This document shows, piece after piece, positions 36,682 through 49,746 of a DNA stretch of 64,000 bases (the first letter of the stretch is position 1; every line of letters starts with the position of its first letter). Location: assembly GCA_010645155.1 (NCBI GenBank), contig CM021318.1, positions 6,630,059 to 6,694,058 of the forward strand. The letters are read 5' to 3'. Under the pieces are notes generated by a model. That model was not told the DNA's origin, searched no databases, and was given only the letters and a program-made list of their open reading frames with translations. Source of the stretch: Tigriopus japonicus (taxonomy: Eukaryota; Arthropoda; Copepoda; Harpacticoida; Harpacticidae). The position numbers were made by a program, and so were the translations under genes.

Positions 36682-38308
36682 TCACTCACCTCTAACCTGA
36701 AATGTTTGTGTCTGTGTGTTTCCTATTCCATTACTCGGTAACCATTGACAAGTCAAATGCAATTGAGATGGAATTCTACAATCAAATTACAACTTTCGAT
36801 CTTTGGATGTATGAGTTGTTCTGATGTAAAAATGAATGCCTCTTAGAGTTCCAATTTAGGAATTGTTTTGACATTTAAAGCACTTGATTTCATTAAGTTA
36901 CATATTCAAAAGACAGCTAAATTTGAAGCCCAAAATGTCAAACCTTGAAAAAAAAATTGGATCACCGAAAACATTGGTTAGTAATGCATGTGAACGAACA
37001 ATAATAAATACAATTATATTGTTTTTGGGGTGTAAAAACTTACCCCCTTTGACCATACCGTGGTGTTCCGCCATCTTGGCCTGCAAAAATAAGTAGAGAA
37101 AATCCCGTTAATTTCAGTAGTGTCTCCAATTGAGCAGAATTGTCATTCCGTTTTTATAGCTCGGTATCAATGCAATCTTGTCCAGACTTGCAGTCTCGAT
37201 TACAATCAACAATGTAATCGGATTGTAAAAAAGCCTGCACGCACACACACAGTCGGTTCATTCCGCAAGTCGTTTGTGTATGTTTTTTGCACAACTGCAT
37301 GAGCCACTCACTAAAACACGGGGCGCAAAAAGTGGCCATTGAAGGGAGTACAGGGATCGTCATCAGTCGGCGAATCTCTCACACGAGCCACCAAGTCAGT
37401 CAAGCCACAATGTACGAGGATGAGCAGACGGTTTCTGACCGAGAGTTTGCGGGAGTGTTTTTTCTCTACCCCAACAAACTTGTTTCGCGAGAGATGCACA
37501 ATCATGAGTAATAAGAGGTGGAATGTTGGTAAATACTAGACAAGCAAATTTCCACAATGCCCCAGAACACGAACCAATTTTTGGGAAAGTATTTGCTACT
37601 GGTTCCGAAGCCTTGCAGAAAACACCTTCAATATTTTAAGAGCTTCTTTGATTAATGAGGAAAGGGACGATGGTAATCGGAATGTACGGAACAATTTAGC
37701 AAAGGCTTGCAAAGTGTCGAACAATTTGACGGATAAGAATGTACCTGACAATATTTGAGGTAGGCTGATTGGTAAAAAGTCTTAGAATGGGCAGTCAGCA
37801 GATTTAAAGACCATGAAGTCGCACTCTCCATGGTCACATTCACTTGGAAGTCAAGTCGAATCGAAACTGAGCATTATGGTCTTCATGAATCCCATTAAAC
37901 TTATGAATATGGAGAGTATTCTCTTTGCTAGGAATTAGTCTCATCAAAGAAATTGCTTTCTTTTGAAACCCAAAAACATCATAAGAAGATCGGCAAATCA
38001 GTGCGAGATAGTTGGTAGCTTTTGAATTTGACCTGGGGCTGAATTTATTTAGGGAATCTCTCCAGCTTAAACAACTTCCGAGATTTGACGTCCCCACATT
38101 TTCGTCAACAAATTGGGAGGCAATCAAGCATGGAGGGGATAGGATAAAGCTTCAACATTGTTTGTTTAAAGAGGTCATTGACACAACACAATCACGCTTA
38201 TTTTGGACATGTGTTAAGAATACTCAATTTGGACATTTTCCATCACACATCCCCCACATTAGTCAGACAAAAAACGATATCCGGATTCCCCAAAGCGTGT
38301 TCAAGTAC

Positions 38309-38551
38309 CTCAAAGCCCCCGTTCCACATGAGTTGAGCAGCTGCCGAGAGAATTTCAGAGCCCGCCCCGCCACTCCCGCCCCCTCCAGGGTGATGGGATT
38401 GGGGCATGGCCGCCATCCATTGAGCAAAACCCATGGAGGAGTTGGGTGGAGGTGGCGCCGACGCCGACGAATAAGGCGTGGACATTTTCTCCGAATCGGG
38501 ACTGGTGGGCGTGGGCAAACCCGCCCCTGCTGGGTTCCATAGGGAAGACTT
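38309..38551 (-). CDS. rn: Rotund-like upstream exon (low-complexity activation-type region)
   Basis: Acceptor CATTCATTTTCAG precedes 81 codons in phase 0, ending at donor GAG|GTACTT. The exon encodes KSSLWNPAGAGLPTPTSPDSE, then Pro/Ser/Gly-rich sequence, MGFAQWMAAMPQSHHP, and SEILSAAAQLMWNGGFE. The style matches N-terminal regions of insect Rotund-type factors. The locus, strand and order agree with the zinc-finger exons. Phase 0 at the donor does not connect directly to the phase-1 acceptor at 28860, so a small exon probably lies between, or the donor is misread. A frame on the plus strand across the same bases (38012-38542) is a shadow. Confidence 0.75.
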
Positions 38552-41500
38552 CTGAAAATGAATGGCAACCCTGTGAGTGCAGAGCAGTAACACCGATTCG
38601 TCCATGTTGCTATTGAATTTTTTCGTTTGTGACTAAAATTTAAATTGCAAAGTCATAGAAGTTTGTCATAGTAGGTTCGGGAAAAACCAGAGAGATTTTT
38701 TTTTGCACTGTATGGTACATTTTGACTTGGCTTTCTTAAGGAGATCTTTGATTTAGGGAGGTGGCCAATATTAAAAAATGCTCTTAAGGTCGACTTAGTA
38801 CTAGTATCTTGAAGATAATACAGATCTAGTTCATTGAACTAATATGCATTGATTTCAGTAGCAGGAACAGATAAAACTGCGCGTTCTGCTATTGCAGGCA
38901 ATCAAACATGGGAGTTGTCTAGAACCGGGTTCAATAGAAGGAAAGGCAAAAAGAATCATTAAGGAAATCACTATTCTTGAACATCAACCATGAGCTTCAG
39001 GCAGGTGAAGTTGATAATATGTGGATAATAATCTACCTTCGATCCCAATGATTAATGAATATATACTTGGCACAGCCAGTAGAAAGGGGTTTAATGATAA
39101 TGATGATGAGAGCAAGCAAGAGAGCTTCGGTAACTTCTATGGCAGCTCCAGAAGACAAATCAACCAGACAGAGTTAGTCAGGCATGGATTACATACTAGC
39201 ACCTACATCATTCACTCTATACATACGTGAAATTGCATCGGTGCCAACACTGGCCAAAACATATTTAATAACGGCCTTTTTATGAAGATAATCACATTAT
39301 TCTCTACCTTGTGGTTGTGTTCTTTTGAAGTATATAGGATACTATTGTAAATTTCTATCAGTGGAAGTTTGGCAATTGCAAATTATTCCACTTGTTGAAT
39401 CCCAATGAAGAAGTGCTGGTGCAATGGAAAGGAAGCTTATGAGCTATGGAAATCACCACGGATTTGCCAAGCATATGATTATGGCCACCTCCAAAAGACA
39501 CAATGAGAAATGAATTAATTGCCATTGAATCACTACAATTTACCAAGATTTACGAGCGCAATAATCTGCCCCTGTAATATTAGGAAATTATACAAACAAT
39601 CTAATAAAAATTTCACCTATGAATCACGTGGACTACGATTATTATCCCTTCTACTACCACCTATGTATCATTGGTCACGGGACCTTGTTCTAATGTGGAA
39701 TACGATCTCCTGTCAAATATTGACAAATCCCGCTCGGTACTTTCTCAGAGACAAAAAAGGGACTTGGAAGCGCATAAATCCTCATTCCGAGGTAGATTTC
39801 TTGAGCCTTAATGACCCGCGGGAGTGACCTAATCCGACTTGGAATGCTTCTTGAGAAAAGAAAAAGATCAGCTAATACCAGGTAATGAATCTCGTATTGA
39901 CGCTTTTTATCCGGATTATTAAACTGGCGCAAAACACTCGAGGGTTTTTCTGCCCATGTCAGGGGTTTCAAAGGGATGGAATGGAATGGAGAAATCATGT
40001 TGAATATACGTACATGCGAGTGATTGTAGAAGTCTAAACCCATGGCCATTCTGGCGATTGATCAACATCCACACGCCCACTACACAAATAAACACATGCA
40101 CACAAAACTAGGATTGGTTTTAGGCTATCGAATAGCACCCATACACAACATGACGCTTGAATTAAACTTTTAGAGTGCTTCAGAAGCACTTTAACCCCTC
40201 CCCAACACACGGTTAGATCACAGCATTCGGGTGGGTCCCCGGATTTGAAAGGCACTTGTGGAGACACTTATTCTCATGATTGAGCCTTTGCCATCTTACT
40301 ACTCCAGTTCTTCTACTACAAAACAAGGGTCGTCCTGGTTGTTCTTGTGAACACTCGGCACCGACTGGAGACGTGTTAACCGACGTTTTCGTGCTTTTTT
40401 AGCGCAAGTTTTTCGTCTTCGGTGAGCTTTTTTCATTCCGAAGAAGTCGTCGCCATGAGTGGTGGTGGTGGTGATAGTGGCGTAGGGCCAGCAGAAGAGA
40501 TTCCTTCCTTCCTCGAGTTCTTCTTGCTCGGTGTCGTCTTTTTTCTGCAGCTCTCGTTCGGACTTCTGAGCGAACACTAACATTCAGCTGATGCAGGCCC
40601 GCTAAAAAGCGGCCAAGGAAAACATTGGTGCGAGAACGTCGAGAACGAACGAACGAACGCGTTTTCAAACTGGATTGTCGGTCGGTCTTTGGTAAAAAAG
40701 AGGTAAATAAGGGTGTTTTAATCATAATCTTGGCTATTCATTCAGTTCATCTTCATTGACAAATCCGCTATTTACTAAATATAGTCAAATTCAGTAAACA
40801 ACATTGCTTGATATAGGAATATTGTTGCCATTGACCGAAAATTCGCTTTTATCCAGCTTTGACAGTGTCCTCAAATGTAGATTTGTTTGAGAGTATTCTT
40901 GTGATACAATGAAGTTTAGGTAATGGTAGGATTTGATAATTCATCGATAAATCTACGAGAGATTAAGAGTTTCTAGTTCTTCTAGGGCGATTACCAAGTA
41001 CTAAAATACAAGACCCCATTTCTTGGAATTTGAGTCGTCATAGGCCTAGAATTTAAACAAAATCAAAGAGTTGGGACACTTAATACGAAACCTAATCCTT
41101 TTATGGAGGATCAAAAATCCAACTCAAATCAACAGAATGAGAATTGATTGAGAACAGGAGAACTTGAACCTGGACTTGAAAAGTGAGCTAGAATAAAAGC
41201 GCAATTACAGGAATATTGTCCGGAAGTATGCGTAACCATAGAGAGATTTTAAACAGGTGTTGACAAAAACTCTGATTGTTTTTTGTTCACAATGTTCAAA
41301 CAAAGCATGGTAGTTGTTGAAGCTCCTTTTTTTGTTTTCCTGTGTGTATCGCTCTTTATCCATGTAGCACTCTCTCTCTCACACTCTCATACGCACACTC
41401 ATAGATATTTATGATAAAAAGTTTGATGGTGTTCAAAATCTCATTAAAATATGACAATAGATCAAAGCCAAGACCTCATTTCAGTTAGTAAACCATTAAC

Positions 41501-43879
41501 TTTCCACGTCGTTGAAGTGCTTCTGAATGGGATGATTTGGGTAAAATAAGAACGTGTCTGAAAGACTTATTGAGACATGTTCAAGTGCACTCTCGACAAA
41601 TGTTTCAAAAGAGTCCTTCGTCTGTGTCTAGGTCTCCAAAAAATTTAGAAGGCCGTGAAATCCTCGATGGATCGACATGAACTAACAAGGATTTTAATCA
41701 GAAGGAAGGTGTTATACCATTTCATAAGTTACAGGGTGGATCACAAGCAATCATGAATCTCAACAAAACCAAGTTTGTTTTATCGACGCAGTGATGCCAA
41801 AACTGGAGATGGCACGAGTGTCACAGAAATAACAAAGGTTTTATTCGAGAAATTCTAGGGCTGGAATGCAAGTGCATTGGGACATGATGTACAGACAATT
41901 GGGTCGGATTGAAAAGGAATTTTTGTGGGTGTCTCGTTTGATTGAATGACGGTGAATGTGTCGGATGGATCCAACAGAATGGAACCTAATTTACACTTTC
42001 ATTTTTTCGGAGAAAAATGTTCAAAAGGTGTGGATGATGTATGTGTCTGGTGCATTCTGATTGTCCTTCTTCTTCGATTGAATTTGAGATCCACGTTTTG
42101 AAATCTATTGTAATCAATCCAAAAACTGAATGCCTCTCGTCATTCACTTCTGTGGTGGGTTTCATAACGTCAGATAGAGGTCAACATGAATTCAACGTCA
42201 GAGACTACTCAGGAAAGTTCAACCATTTTTCCATTACGAGGATCAAGGTGTGTCAATTTGGTCTTCATTTACTCCGACATATCCAAGAAGGGATCTTGAT
42301 CAAGATTCACAACCAACGCACACACCCCGAACTCTCATTGTAGCTGAAGGATGTCTGCGATTGGAGAAATACTTGAGTGACTTGATCCTTTCCGAGAAAA
42401 CGTGACCGTCTCCCAGAGATTGGCTCTCGACCCATCTCTAATCTCGAGGATTATCATGCCAATTGCCATTGTTGGACTCTGTGGGACCACAAACATACCC
42501 TCCACAAACCATAATAATACTCCTACATAAAGTTAGACCTCAGTTTAAAGGCCTACATCATTTAAGCTATCATTAAATTTCCGTTATGAGTTGCGCTCAT
42601 CTTCGGTGCTATTTGGTATCCTGTTTGAATTTGAATTAAGAAGACATGGATATATTGGTGAAATTGTTTAGACATTCTTATCAGATGGCCACTTAACCAC
42701 GAAACAAATTATTCATATGACGTTGCACATCCTCATGATCTAGCAGTCACTCCCATAAAATAATCATCTTTTGAAACTCGTGTCATGCCTGAAGAGGATC
42801 TTCTGGACATACAGCCCCAACCAAGAGTGATCATGGGTAATAATGTTCATCCAACATGAGTAAAAGACACAATGGAGCAATATTCATCACCGCTAAAGGC
42901 AAGTGTTGAATCCTGATGAGATCAGGGATGCTGTCTTTTCTTTAATGACTGGTGCCAATTTGCAGCACCCCTGTTATGTTCTGTACCTTTTTCAAAGTTG
43001 CTTTCTGTCAGGGGACTACTACTTGAAGGAATGTGGCGTGGCTTAGATGTCCTTATTGTTCCAAACAAAGCGCTTTTTAGTCCATGGTTAAGCGGATTGC
43101 TCGTGGCCTTTTTTGCTCGCTCATGACACCAAAAACCTGGGTGGGGAGTATTACTGTAAAGCATTCCAACTATTGTGAGGGCCATCGAAGGGATAAGGTA
43201 TGTAGGTTTGCGCACTTAGATGTTGACTTGAACTACTTTTTCTTGTAAAAGGGAAAGTTCTAACTGACGTTTAGCATACTTTTCAGAGCTTTTTGGATGA
43301 GATGAAGAATTTGGATCTGAATGGCAACACTGTCCATTCATTGGCATGGGACGAATTTATAACCCGCTAAATGTCTTGGATTATGACTTGAAACGATCTC
43401 AAGAAATAAGAATGACAAGCTCATTTGAGCTCTGAGTTATTGATGTAAAACACGTCTTATTTGGTCTGCTTTTATTAATCCGTCTTACTTTTCCCGAGTG
43501 CGCAATTATTTCCGGCTCTTAAATCGAGTAGTTGTGGTGGTGTGCTAAAAAAGTGAGCTTCCGAGCACATTGCAAACTTGAAAAAAGAGCGGCTTTAAGT
43601 CGGGATGAGTAATGACGATCATCGTGAAATATTTGTTTTCCACCGTCTTTATTAAAGTGAAGAAGTGCAAATCCAATTACGGTGGTTTATTATGAGAAAA
43701 TTCGGCTTCCAAATGAGACCGATGAGCTTCGGGGGAAATCATGCAAAGCAATTATTATACACCGCGAATCTATCCCACAACATGCATTGCTCCTACTTCA
43801 AAGCCTTCCACTACCAATGTACCGCAACATGTGAAACTGTTCAGGTTCTCTTTTTGTAGACATTTTTGGCCGATCAACC

Positions 43880-45324
43880 AAAACAGGGTGGATTTCCCCC
43901 AGAAAATGAGTTGAAAGCCTCATCCCCCTCAAGAATGCAATCATACCTCAGTTGTCCGGACTCAATCACCAGGTGTGGGTAAAAAGGGTTGTTTGGGAGG
44001 ACTTTGGGAATAAGATCCCTAGTCCGATCTTAAGGAATGTTGGACTGGAACTCTTATCAAGATCGAATTAATGCGCTTAATTAAACAGAAACTGGAAATC
44101 ATGTGGCCGGACTTCTCCACAATGTCCCCCGATTTAGCCAGTTTGTCTCAATCCTAACTTGAAAATGGGAGAATTGAATTTAGCTCGTCCACCCTGATGA
44201 ACGATGAGGATCAAGACATTCTCATGGCCGAAGATTGTCCGGCCCCAAAACGAAAGGGATCGCATGTCCGTATGGCGTAGCAAATCGCGGAGCTTAACTT
44301 GGGGCACCACTTTTAGCATCAACTCGTCCAAGGAGATCTTAGAGCTTTGATTAGGAATAATTACCTTCACTCTCCCGGACTTACAGGGTGGTTACATAAT
44401 CGTCATTCATCATCATTTCGGGTTGACCTACCCGAAGCCACTTTGGGCCGCATTGTCGTACCTTGACCACGGTTGATGGATTACCAAACCTGATTGTGAA
44501 TCCTCATTCCCTTGGGCCAGACAATAGAGATTAGGTCATGATTGCCGATATAGTGACACACCCTGTAGTCGCTTGACGAGCTCATGACAGCAGTTCATCG
44601 GTTTGAAGGTAACCGGGTTGCATTCGAAAGATAAAGTTGGAAGTGGTCGCGAGTGTTTGGAATTTTTCCGCCAATTTGGAAAGAACCCCCCAAAATTCCT
44701 CACCACTTTTTGCCTCAAAAACGATTTCATTCAATCGTTGTCTGTTAGGGTTACACATTTCAGTCAGCCCAAGAGACATACTATTTTGGAACATCAATGA
44801 CAGACTGAATCCAGGGACAAACTGTTTTCCTCCTTTGATGAAGATAAACTCGACAGCATGCAATAGGGTGACTAAATTTAGCGATTCAGTACTAAGACAC
44901 GTGGTCACGCTGGTGTTATTTCAATTCAAGCTCATGTGATGCTATTTTGGGTGTCTTTCAGGGTATTGTTTCCCACGAACCTCAAACATAACACCCGTTA
45001 GCCAAACCCAGGCAAACGGTCCATTAGTCTATTAGATAATGACTTGGTTGCCACGATTCCCCCCTTCAAGATCTGGATTATCTCAAAAGCTTGGCTCTTC
45101 AGTAAGAACAAAAAAGAGCCGAGATTGAATTTGTCGTTGGTAAGTTTTGAAGGCCAAGATTGACTTTGACACCAAGTCAAGATTTTAGAAGTAACACCTG
45201 CCCAGCTTTGATCCAAGATTTGATTCATGGCGTCGCTGTGGCATTGATGAACGATATAGGAGGTATTCGGCAAATTAAGTTTTGTAAAGACTTTTAGAAT
45301 TCTAAAAAGACACCAATCTGACAA
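43880..45324 (-). pseudogene. Decayed protein-coding gene, split by a MITE
   Basis: Several adjacent minus-strand blocks look coding but change frame. Block A is 45324-44998 (about 108 codons, with YIVHQCHSDAMNQILDQSWA and LTWCQSQSWP). Block B is 44908-44134, which is open apart from one TGA at 44582-44584 once the 182-bp MITE is ignored. Block C is roughly 44130-44010 in a second frame (GDIVEKSGHMISSFC). Block D is roughly 44020-43885 in a third frame (HLVIESGQLRYDCILEGDEA). Bases 44566 and 44381 join in frame across the TA insertion site. I infer a once-intact gene of at least 450 codons with frameshifts and a stop. The family is not recognised; a receptor-like N-terminal domain is only a guess. 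Some frame changes could instead be short introns. Confidence 0.5.
44384..44565. mobile_element. Tc1/mariner-type MITE with TA target duplication
   Basis: The element is 182 bp and flanked by TA on both sides (44382-44383 and 44566-44567). Its terminal inverted repeats start CAGGGTG on both ends: left CAGGGTGGTTACATAATCG, right (reverse complement) CAGGGTGTGTCACTATATCG, alignable with small gaps. It encodes no transposase. Removing it with one TA restores the reading frame of the surrounding decayed gene, which is independent evidence for its exact borders. Confidence 0.75.
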
Positions 45325-48300
45325 AATGAAATCAGTGATTTATGTTGCATTCTTGATCTGGATTTCAGGTGCAAATTGCGCCACCCTAACAATTATAAAT
45401 TTTGTCTTTTTCTATTGGTGCCTAATCAGAAGTGCAATAAATAATGTTAAATAATGTCTTACACATTTAATCGCCCCAATTCAAGCCAAAACTCTCTGTT
45501 CGAGGTCTGCTGAGATTTTGATTACTGTGGAGGGCAACCAAGACTTTTTTTTGATAGATACCACATTTAGTTTTCGACGATTTCAAGGAGTTGCTTGTTC
45601 AAAAACTGGTAGATTTGTTGTTGGAATGCCAGAACTTGAGATTTACCCAGCCGGTTCTCTCGCGTCTGAAAACTAATGTTCAAGCTGTCACAAATTTTGA
45701 TGAGTGACAAATAACCAGGCGGAACTCGCCATAAAACATCCCCGACATTTCATTTCAGTTCATACAGCTGTGCCGTAATTTCAAGCACAAACTAACTGAC
45801 AAATCACATACCTGAAATCGTAACAGAAAAAGAGGGATATAAATTTTCAATTATGGACTCCGTTTCCGATTCCGGACCTCCCATTGAAAGCTTATTCAAC
45901 AACATTATCCCAACGAAAGTAAGAGTATTGGCAAAAACTCCTTTCCTTCGCCTTTGTGTTTTGATGAAATCCAATTTTTTGCGGGCATTTATCAAACCGA
46001 ACACGACACATATTGAGAGGAGTCGGCAATAAACGCGCACAAAAACTGGACCTCGTCGCAATTGGAGGCAATTTGTCATCTCAAGACTCACCCGGCGGTA
46101 TCATTGTACTTCTTCATGACGAGCTAATGAATGGCTTAATCAAACGAGCTGGTTAATTTATAGCCACAGGAAGCACTCCTTCGATGAAGCAATCTGAACC
46201 ATGATCAAGCGGCCAAAACAGACTCACGAAACCTTCCTTTTCCGACATGCGTAGTGAGGCTCAAAATAGCATCACTGCTGGCCAAATTTTGGGACTGTTT
46301 TGTTGTGAAAATGCAAAAGCTGTGCGTTGTCCGTTTTCAGATCATCGCACAAAAGGATGGATTTTGAACAAGAGAGCTTGACAACAAACAAGAAGAAAAA
46401 AAGAACTGTGCATTTGTCAGGGAATTTCCTCCCTCCCTTCTTTAGTTCATCCAACAACCTTTTGCGACATCAAGCCAGAAAACAACCCGACCAACGTCAT
46501 TCTAAAGAAAAACGAACGATTCTTGTTTTTAAAAACAAACTGGAGATTGGATTTGTATTCCAAATAAGTTCTGGCAATGATGAGATCACTGAATCATGGA
46601 GAGAGAGAGAGCGCCAGATATCGTTTTCCGAGTTTTAGAGCTGTCATCTCCCATCAGTCAACGAAAAAGGGGCAAAAAACAACCACAAAAACTTGCCTGT
46701 CCCACTAAGATCAGTGTACTTTTACTCATAAGCCATACCCTAATTGACCGGGTGTTTCAAAGCTGACGAGTCAAGAATCCAAAATTCCTCAGAGATGCTC
46801 ATCGAAAAAGACACCCTGTGGGTTTTCATTGTTACAAGTTCAGGGAATGAATCGGTCAATACCCTCCTCGAAACTTCGGTCTTTCACCCTTCGGGTTAGT
46901 CACATATGGATCATTTTCCTCCCTAAATGGAACAATTTTTCAAAACTCAACGGTGAAGCAAAAAATCTCGATGATTTGAGCATCTCACTCAACATCTCGA
47001 AGAATGGGGAAGAAACGAACTTTGAGAAAATCTTTGGCAGCAGGATGCTAGAACTGGTAGCATTTTTGCGGGCACATAAATTTCGTGGGTAAATCCCTAG
47101 GCTCCACCTGGATGCAACGCCAAGCTCCTTGGAGATCCCGAAAAATCAAGGCTTTTCAGCATTATATTTATTTCACCTTGCATTTCCAGAAGTCATTTGG
47201 GGAATTACCCTCTGAAGGCAGGAAGGTCCCACAAAGAGAGTAGTGGAAACGGCATCAATCCACTGACAAAATTAACCCCCAAGAACCGCATATCACAAGA
47301 ATGCCGAAGAATAATCAGAATTAATCGGAACAATTTTTAGGGGCCACCAACCTCTCAATTTACTACAATGACGGAACTACCTAATGTGAATGGGGTAGTA
47401 CTGTATATTGTCAATTTCAAAAGCTATGGATTCGGTTTCGCCTCTTCTTGAGTACATTTGACATCAATAGAAGCTCTTGCATGGTTTTGTCAGTGTGTCC
47501 CAAGGGCGTAGAACGCAATATGTTCTTGCAATTTGCTTTGATGCACTCTCATAAACGACTGGGAATCCTTTCTTTGCAATGATCTATGGGTTTTTCTCCG
47601 TTTCATTCACGAAGCTAGGGCTCTAGTAAACCCCCTAAAGTCACCTTTGGTTGAATTTTAGTACCTTTTGGAAGGAATTGAGCATTGAAGATCTCGAACC
47701 CCATGAACCCTTTGAGTGGTTGGTCGTAATGAAGTCGTCTTGAAGGCTCCTTGGTCGGAGTTGTCGGTGGTTCTTTGACTTCTGTGCAATATCTCACTTC
47801 CTTCTTCCCATTGGCAAACTTGAAAGTGCTTCAAACTCGTTGATTTTTCACTTCGAATTTTTGCAAGTGCACTTGGTCTGCCCAAATGGAACCGAGGGGA
47901 GATGGAGAAGAAATTTGCAAAAATTGAGGAGCTCCTCGCTCTCCTCTTTCCTCCTTTTTTCATCACGCTTGAATAAACAAATTCAAGGATTGGGATTTGC
48001 CCTCAAATGGTTACTCAATAAAGTTTCCAAGTTTCCTTCTCAACCATGAATTCAATCAACAGCATCATCCATTTGCATCTCATAGAACATTGCTATGAAT
48101 GAACGTTATTCTCACACAAGTGTTACATTTCGTGGTAAAGGTAGATTAAGAAGAGAACCATCGGTTTCTTCAGTGTTCTTTGAGGCATCTCGAGATTTTT
48201 CAAGTGACACTGAACGTGATAAAAATGCGCATTTTCGAAGAGTTCTTCAGAGTTTCAGGTTCTTCAATGGCTGTATGGAGGAAGGGGGGATTTGGCTCAG

Positions 48301-49257
48301 CTGCCCATTCAGCCTTTGAAGGCTGCCATCTTCTATTTTCCGTTGCCATCGAGGTTTGGAAAAAATGCAATTCTGGGCGGAAATAAAAACTTTGCTCTGA
48401 AAAGCATCCTCTAGTTCTTTTCTCTCGGCAAAGTTTCCATTCTTCCCGGATTTGTTTTATTTCCAAGGTACTTCTCAAAAGGGGACAATGCCAGCATCGA
48501 TATTTGCAATGAAAGCCATTTGGTAATAGTTTTCATATTCTCGCCAAAACTTGCCTTAACTAATAAGGAAATGAGAAATGGTGGAAGGCTCCAAAAAGGC
48601 CAATAAGATCAGATCGAGACAAAAACGGCATCGCTCAAATAGCGATAGAGACACATCGACGTTCATGATGGAGTCGTATTTCTTGCTTTGTTACAGTACC
48701 TATAAGTCCAAATAGATAATCTCAATGTTTCTATCCTTGAATTGAATAGGACATTAATGACATATGTTTATTACAGAGACAAAATCAACAACTTCAGAAA
48801 AATTGACGAATCAAAGCTCTCATAATATTGTATATAAGAGCTATTAGTAGAACGTTTAAAAATTAACTATCTTACGGTACTTCTTAAGGTACCACAAGGA
48901 TGAAATTTAGGAGTTACTGATATTTTTGACATTTAGATTCGGCTTGAAACAAAGCATTTGACCAACCAAAAAATGACACATTTGTTTCAACGTTGCACAG
49001 CTTTCAAAGGCTTGAGCCTCGAAATATATAAAACATGACTCATCATGCTGGCAAAGTTTATAATCGTCAAAAAGCTTAGGTGACCTTCAAAGTACTACTA
49101 GTAACACGAACATTCTTTTTAGGAGCTCGTAAGCACCTTAGATCGAGTGGATGTGTAAAAAAGTGAAGTGTTGGTATTGTACAGATGTTTTTATGACATA
49201 TTAAGTGTTAGTTACTCTTGACAACTTTTTTGGAAATATTTTGCAATTATTCTAGAC

Positions 49258-49483
49258 CAGGGGTCGGCGACCGGTGGGCCGCGGCCCGATGTGGGCCCAC
49301 GAGCAATAAGGAAAGTCCTAAATAATGGGCCCATGAGACATCCATAGTACTGTACGTGTGGGCCCATAGCTCTTTGATCGTTAACTTGTGGGCCCATGAA
49401 CCTGTCACCATCTGTAAGGTGGGCTTCATCTTCACCAGACCAAATTTGGTGGCCCTTGACACAAAAATAGTTGCCGACTAGTG
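49258..49483. mobile_element. hAT-superfamily MITE with perfect 8-bp target duplication
   Basis: A 226-bp element is flanked by identical TTCTAGAC octamers at 49250-49257 and 49484-49491. The left end is CAGGGGTCGGCGACC, and the right end reads CACTAGTCGGCAACT on minus, matching at 11 of 15 positions. CAGGGGTCGGCAACC-type ends and 8-bp duplications are typical of hAT transposons. The interior carries repeated GGGCCC blocks and no transposase. Its GC content is much higher than the flanks. Confidence 0.88.
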
Positions 49484-49684
49484 TTCTAGACGTTATGTTA
49501 ATCCTTATTGATAAGTATGAGAAATTTAGAATGGGGGCTTCATACTTTTCCGCCTAATAAATCTTTTTCTGGATTGTTGGATGCTAAGGTCAGAGGTTTA
49601 AGTCTCGCCATTTTTCCAACAAGCAATCTCATGTCCTGTGTTGTGTGTTGGCGTTAATTGGCGTCTTAAAGTTTCCCTTAGAAA

Positions 49685-49746
49685 GGTATCGAACCTGAGA
49701 CCTCTCTCACAACAGGAAACTTCAATAACCGCAACACCACGTCTCC
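49685..49746 (-). ncRNA. tRNA-like Pol III promoter, possibly a tRNA-derived SINE head
   Basis: On minus, a box B GGTTCGATACC (plus 49685-49695) fits GGTTCGANNCC at all fixed positions. A box A-like TGGTGTTGCGG (plus 49729-49739) starts 44 bases before it, the spacing found in tRNAs. GGAGACG precedes box A where an acceptor arm would start. The D and anticodon stems do not fold well by eye, so it is more likely a degenerate tRNA or SINE head than a working tRNA. Confidence 0.35.

Larger units (their letters stand above)
28861..38308. other. Long intron with one GC-richer island
   Basis: No supported coding exon was found, although phase arithmetic says one should exist or start here. A GC-richer stretch at 33050-33380 with a TGACGTCG site and a good plus-strand donor-like GTAAGTC resembles promoter or 5' UTR sequence but has no identified gene. 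A perfect CRE (TGACGTCA) is at 29452-29459, a poly-G run at 36671-36681, and a possible mariner-like element at 31903-32128. Confidence 0.5.

Noticed and set aside
38012..38542. 176-codon plus-strand frame
   Set aside because: It overlaps the rotund-like exon 38309-38551 on the opposite strand and has no motif; it is a composition shadow.
40299..40725. Overlapping minus-strand frames of 94 and 108 codons, one with ATG at 40583
   Set aside because: Low-complexity Glu/Lys/Thr sequence with repeats of simple codons; the region looks more like promoter or UTR DNA than a gene.
45327..45455. Plus-strand 42-codon frame starting with a signal-peptide-like segment (MKSVIYVAFLIWISGANCA)
   Set aside because: It ends after 42 codons in AT-rich DNA and lies opposite the start of the decayed minus-strand gene; no continuation was found.
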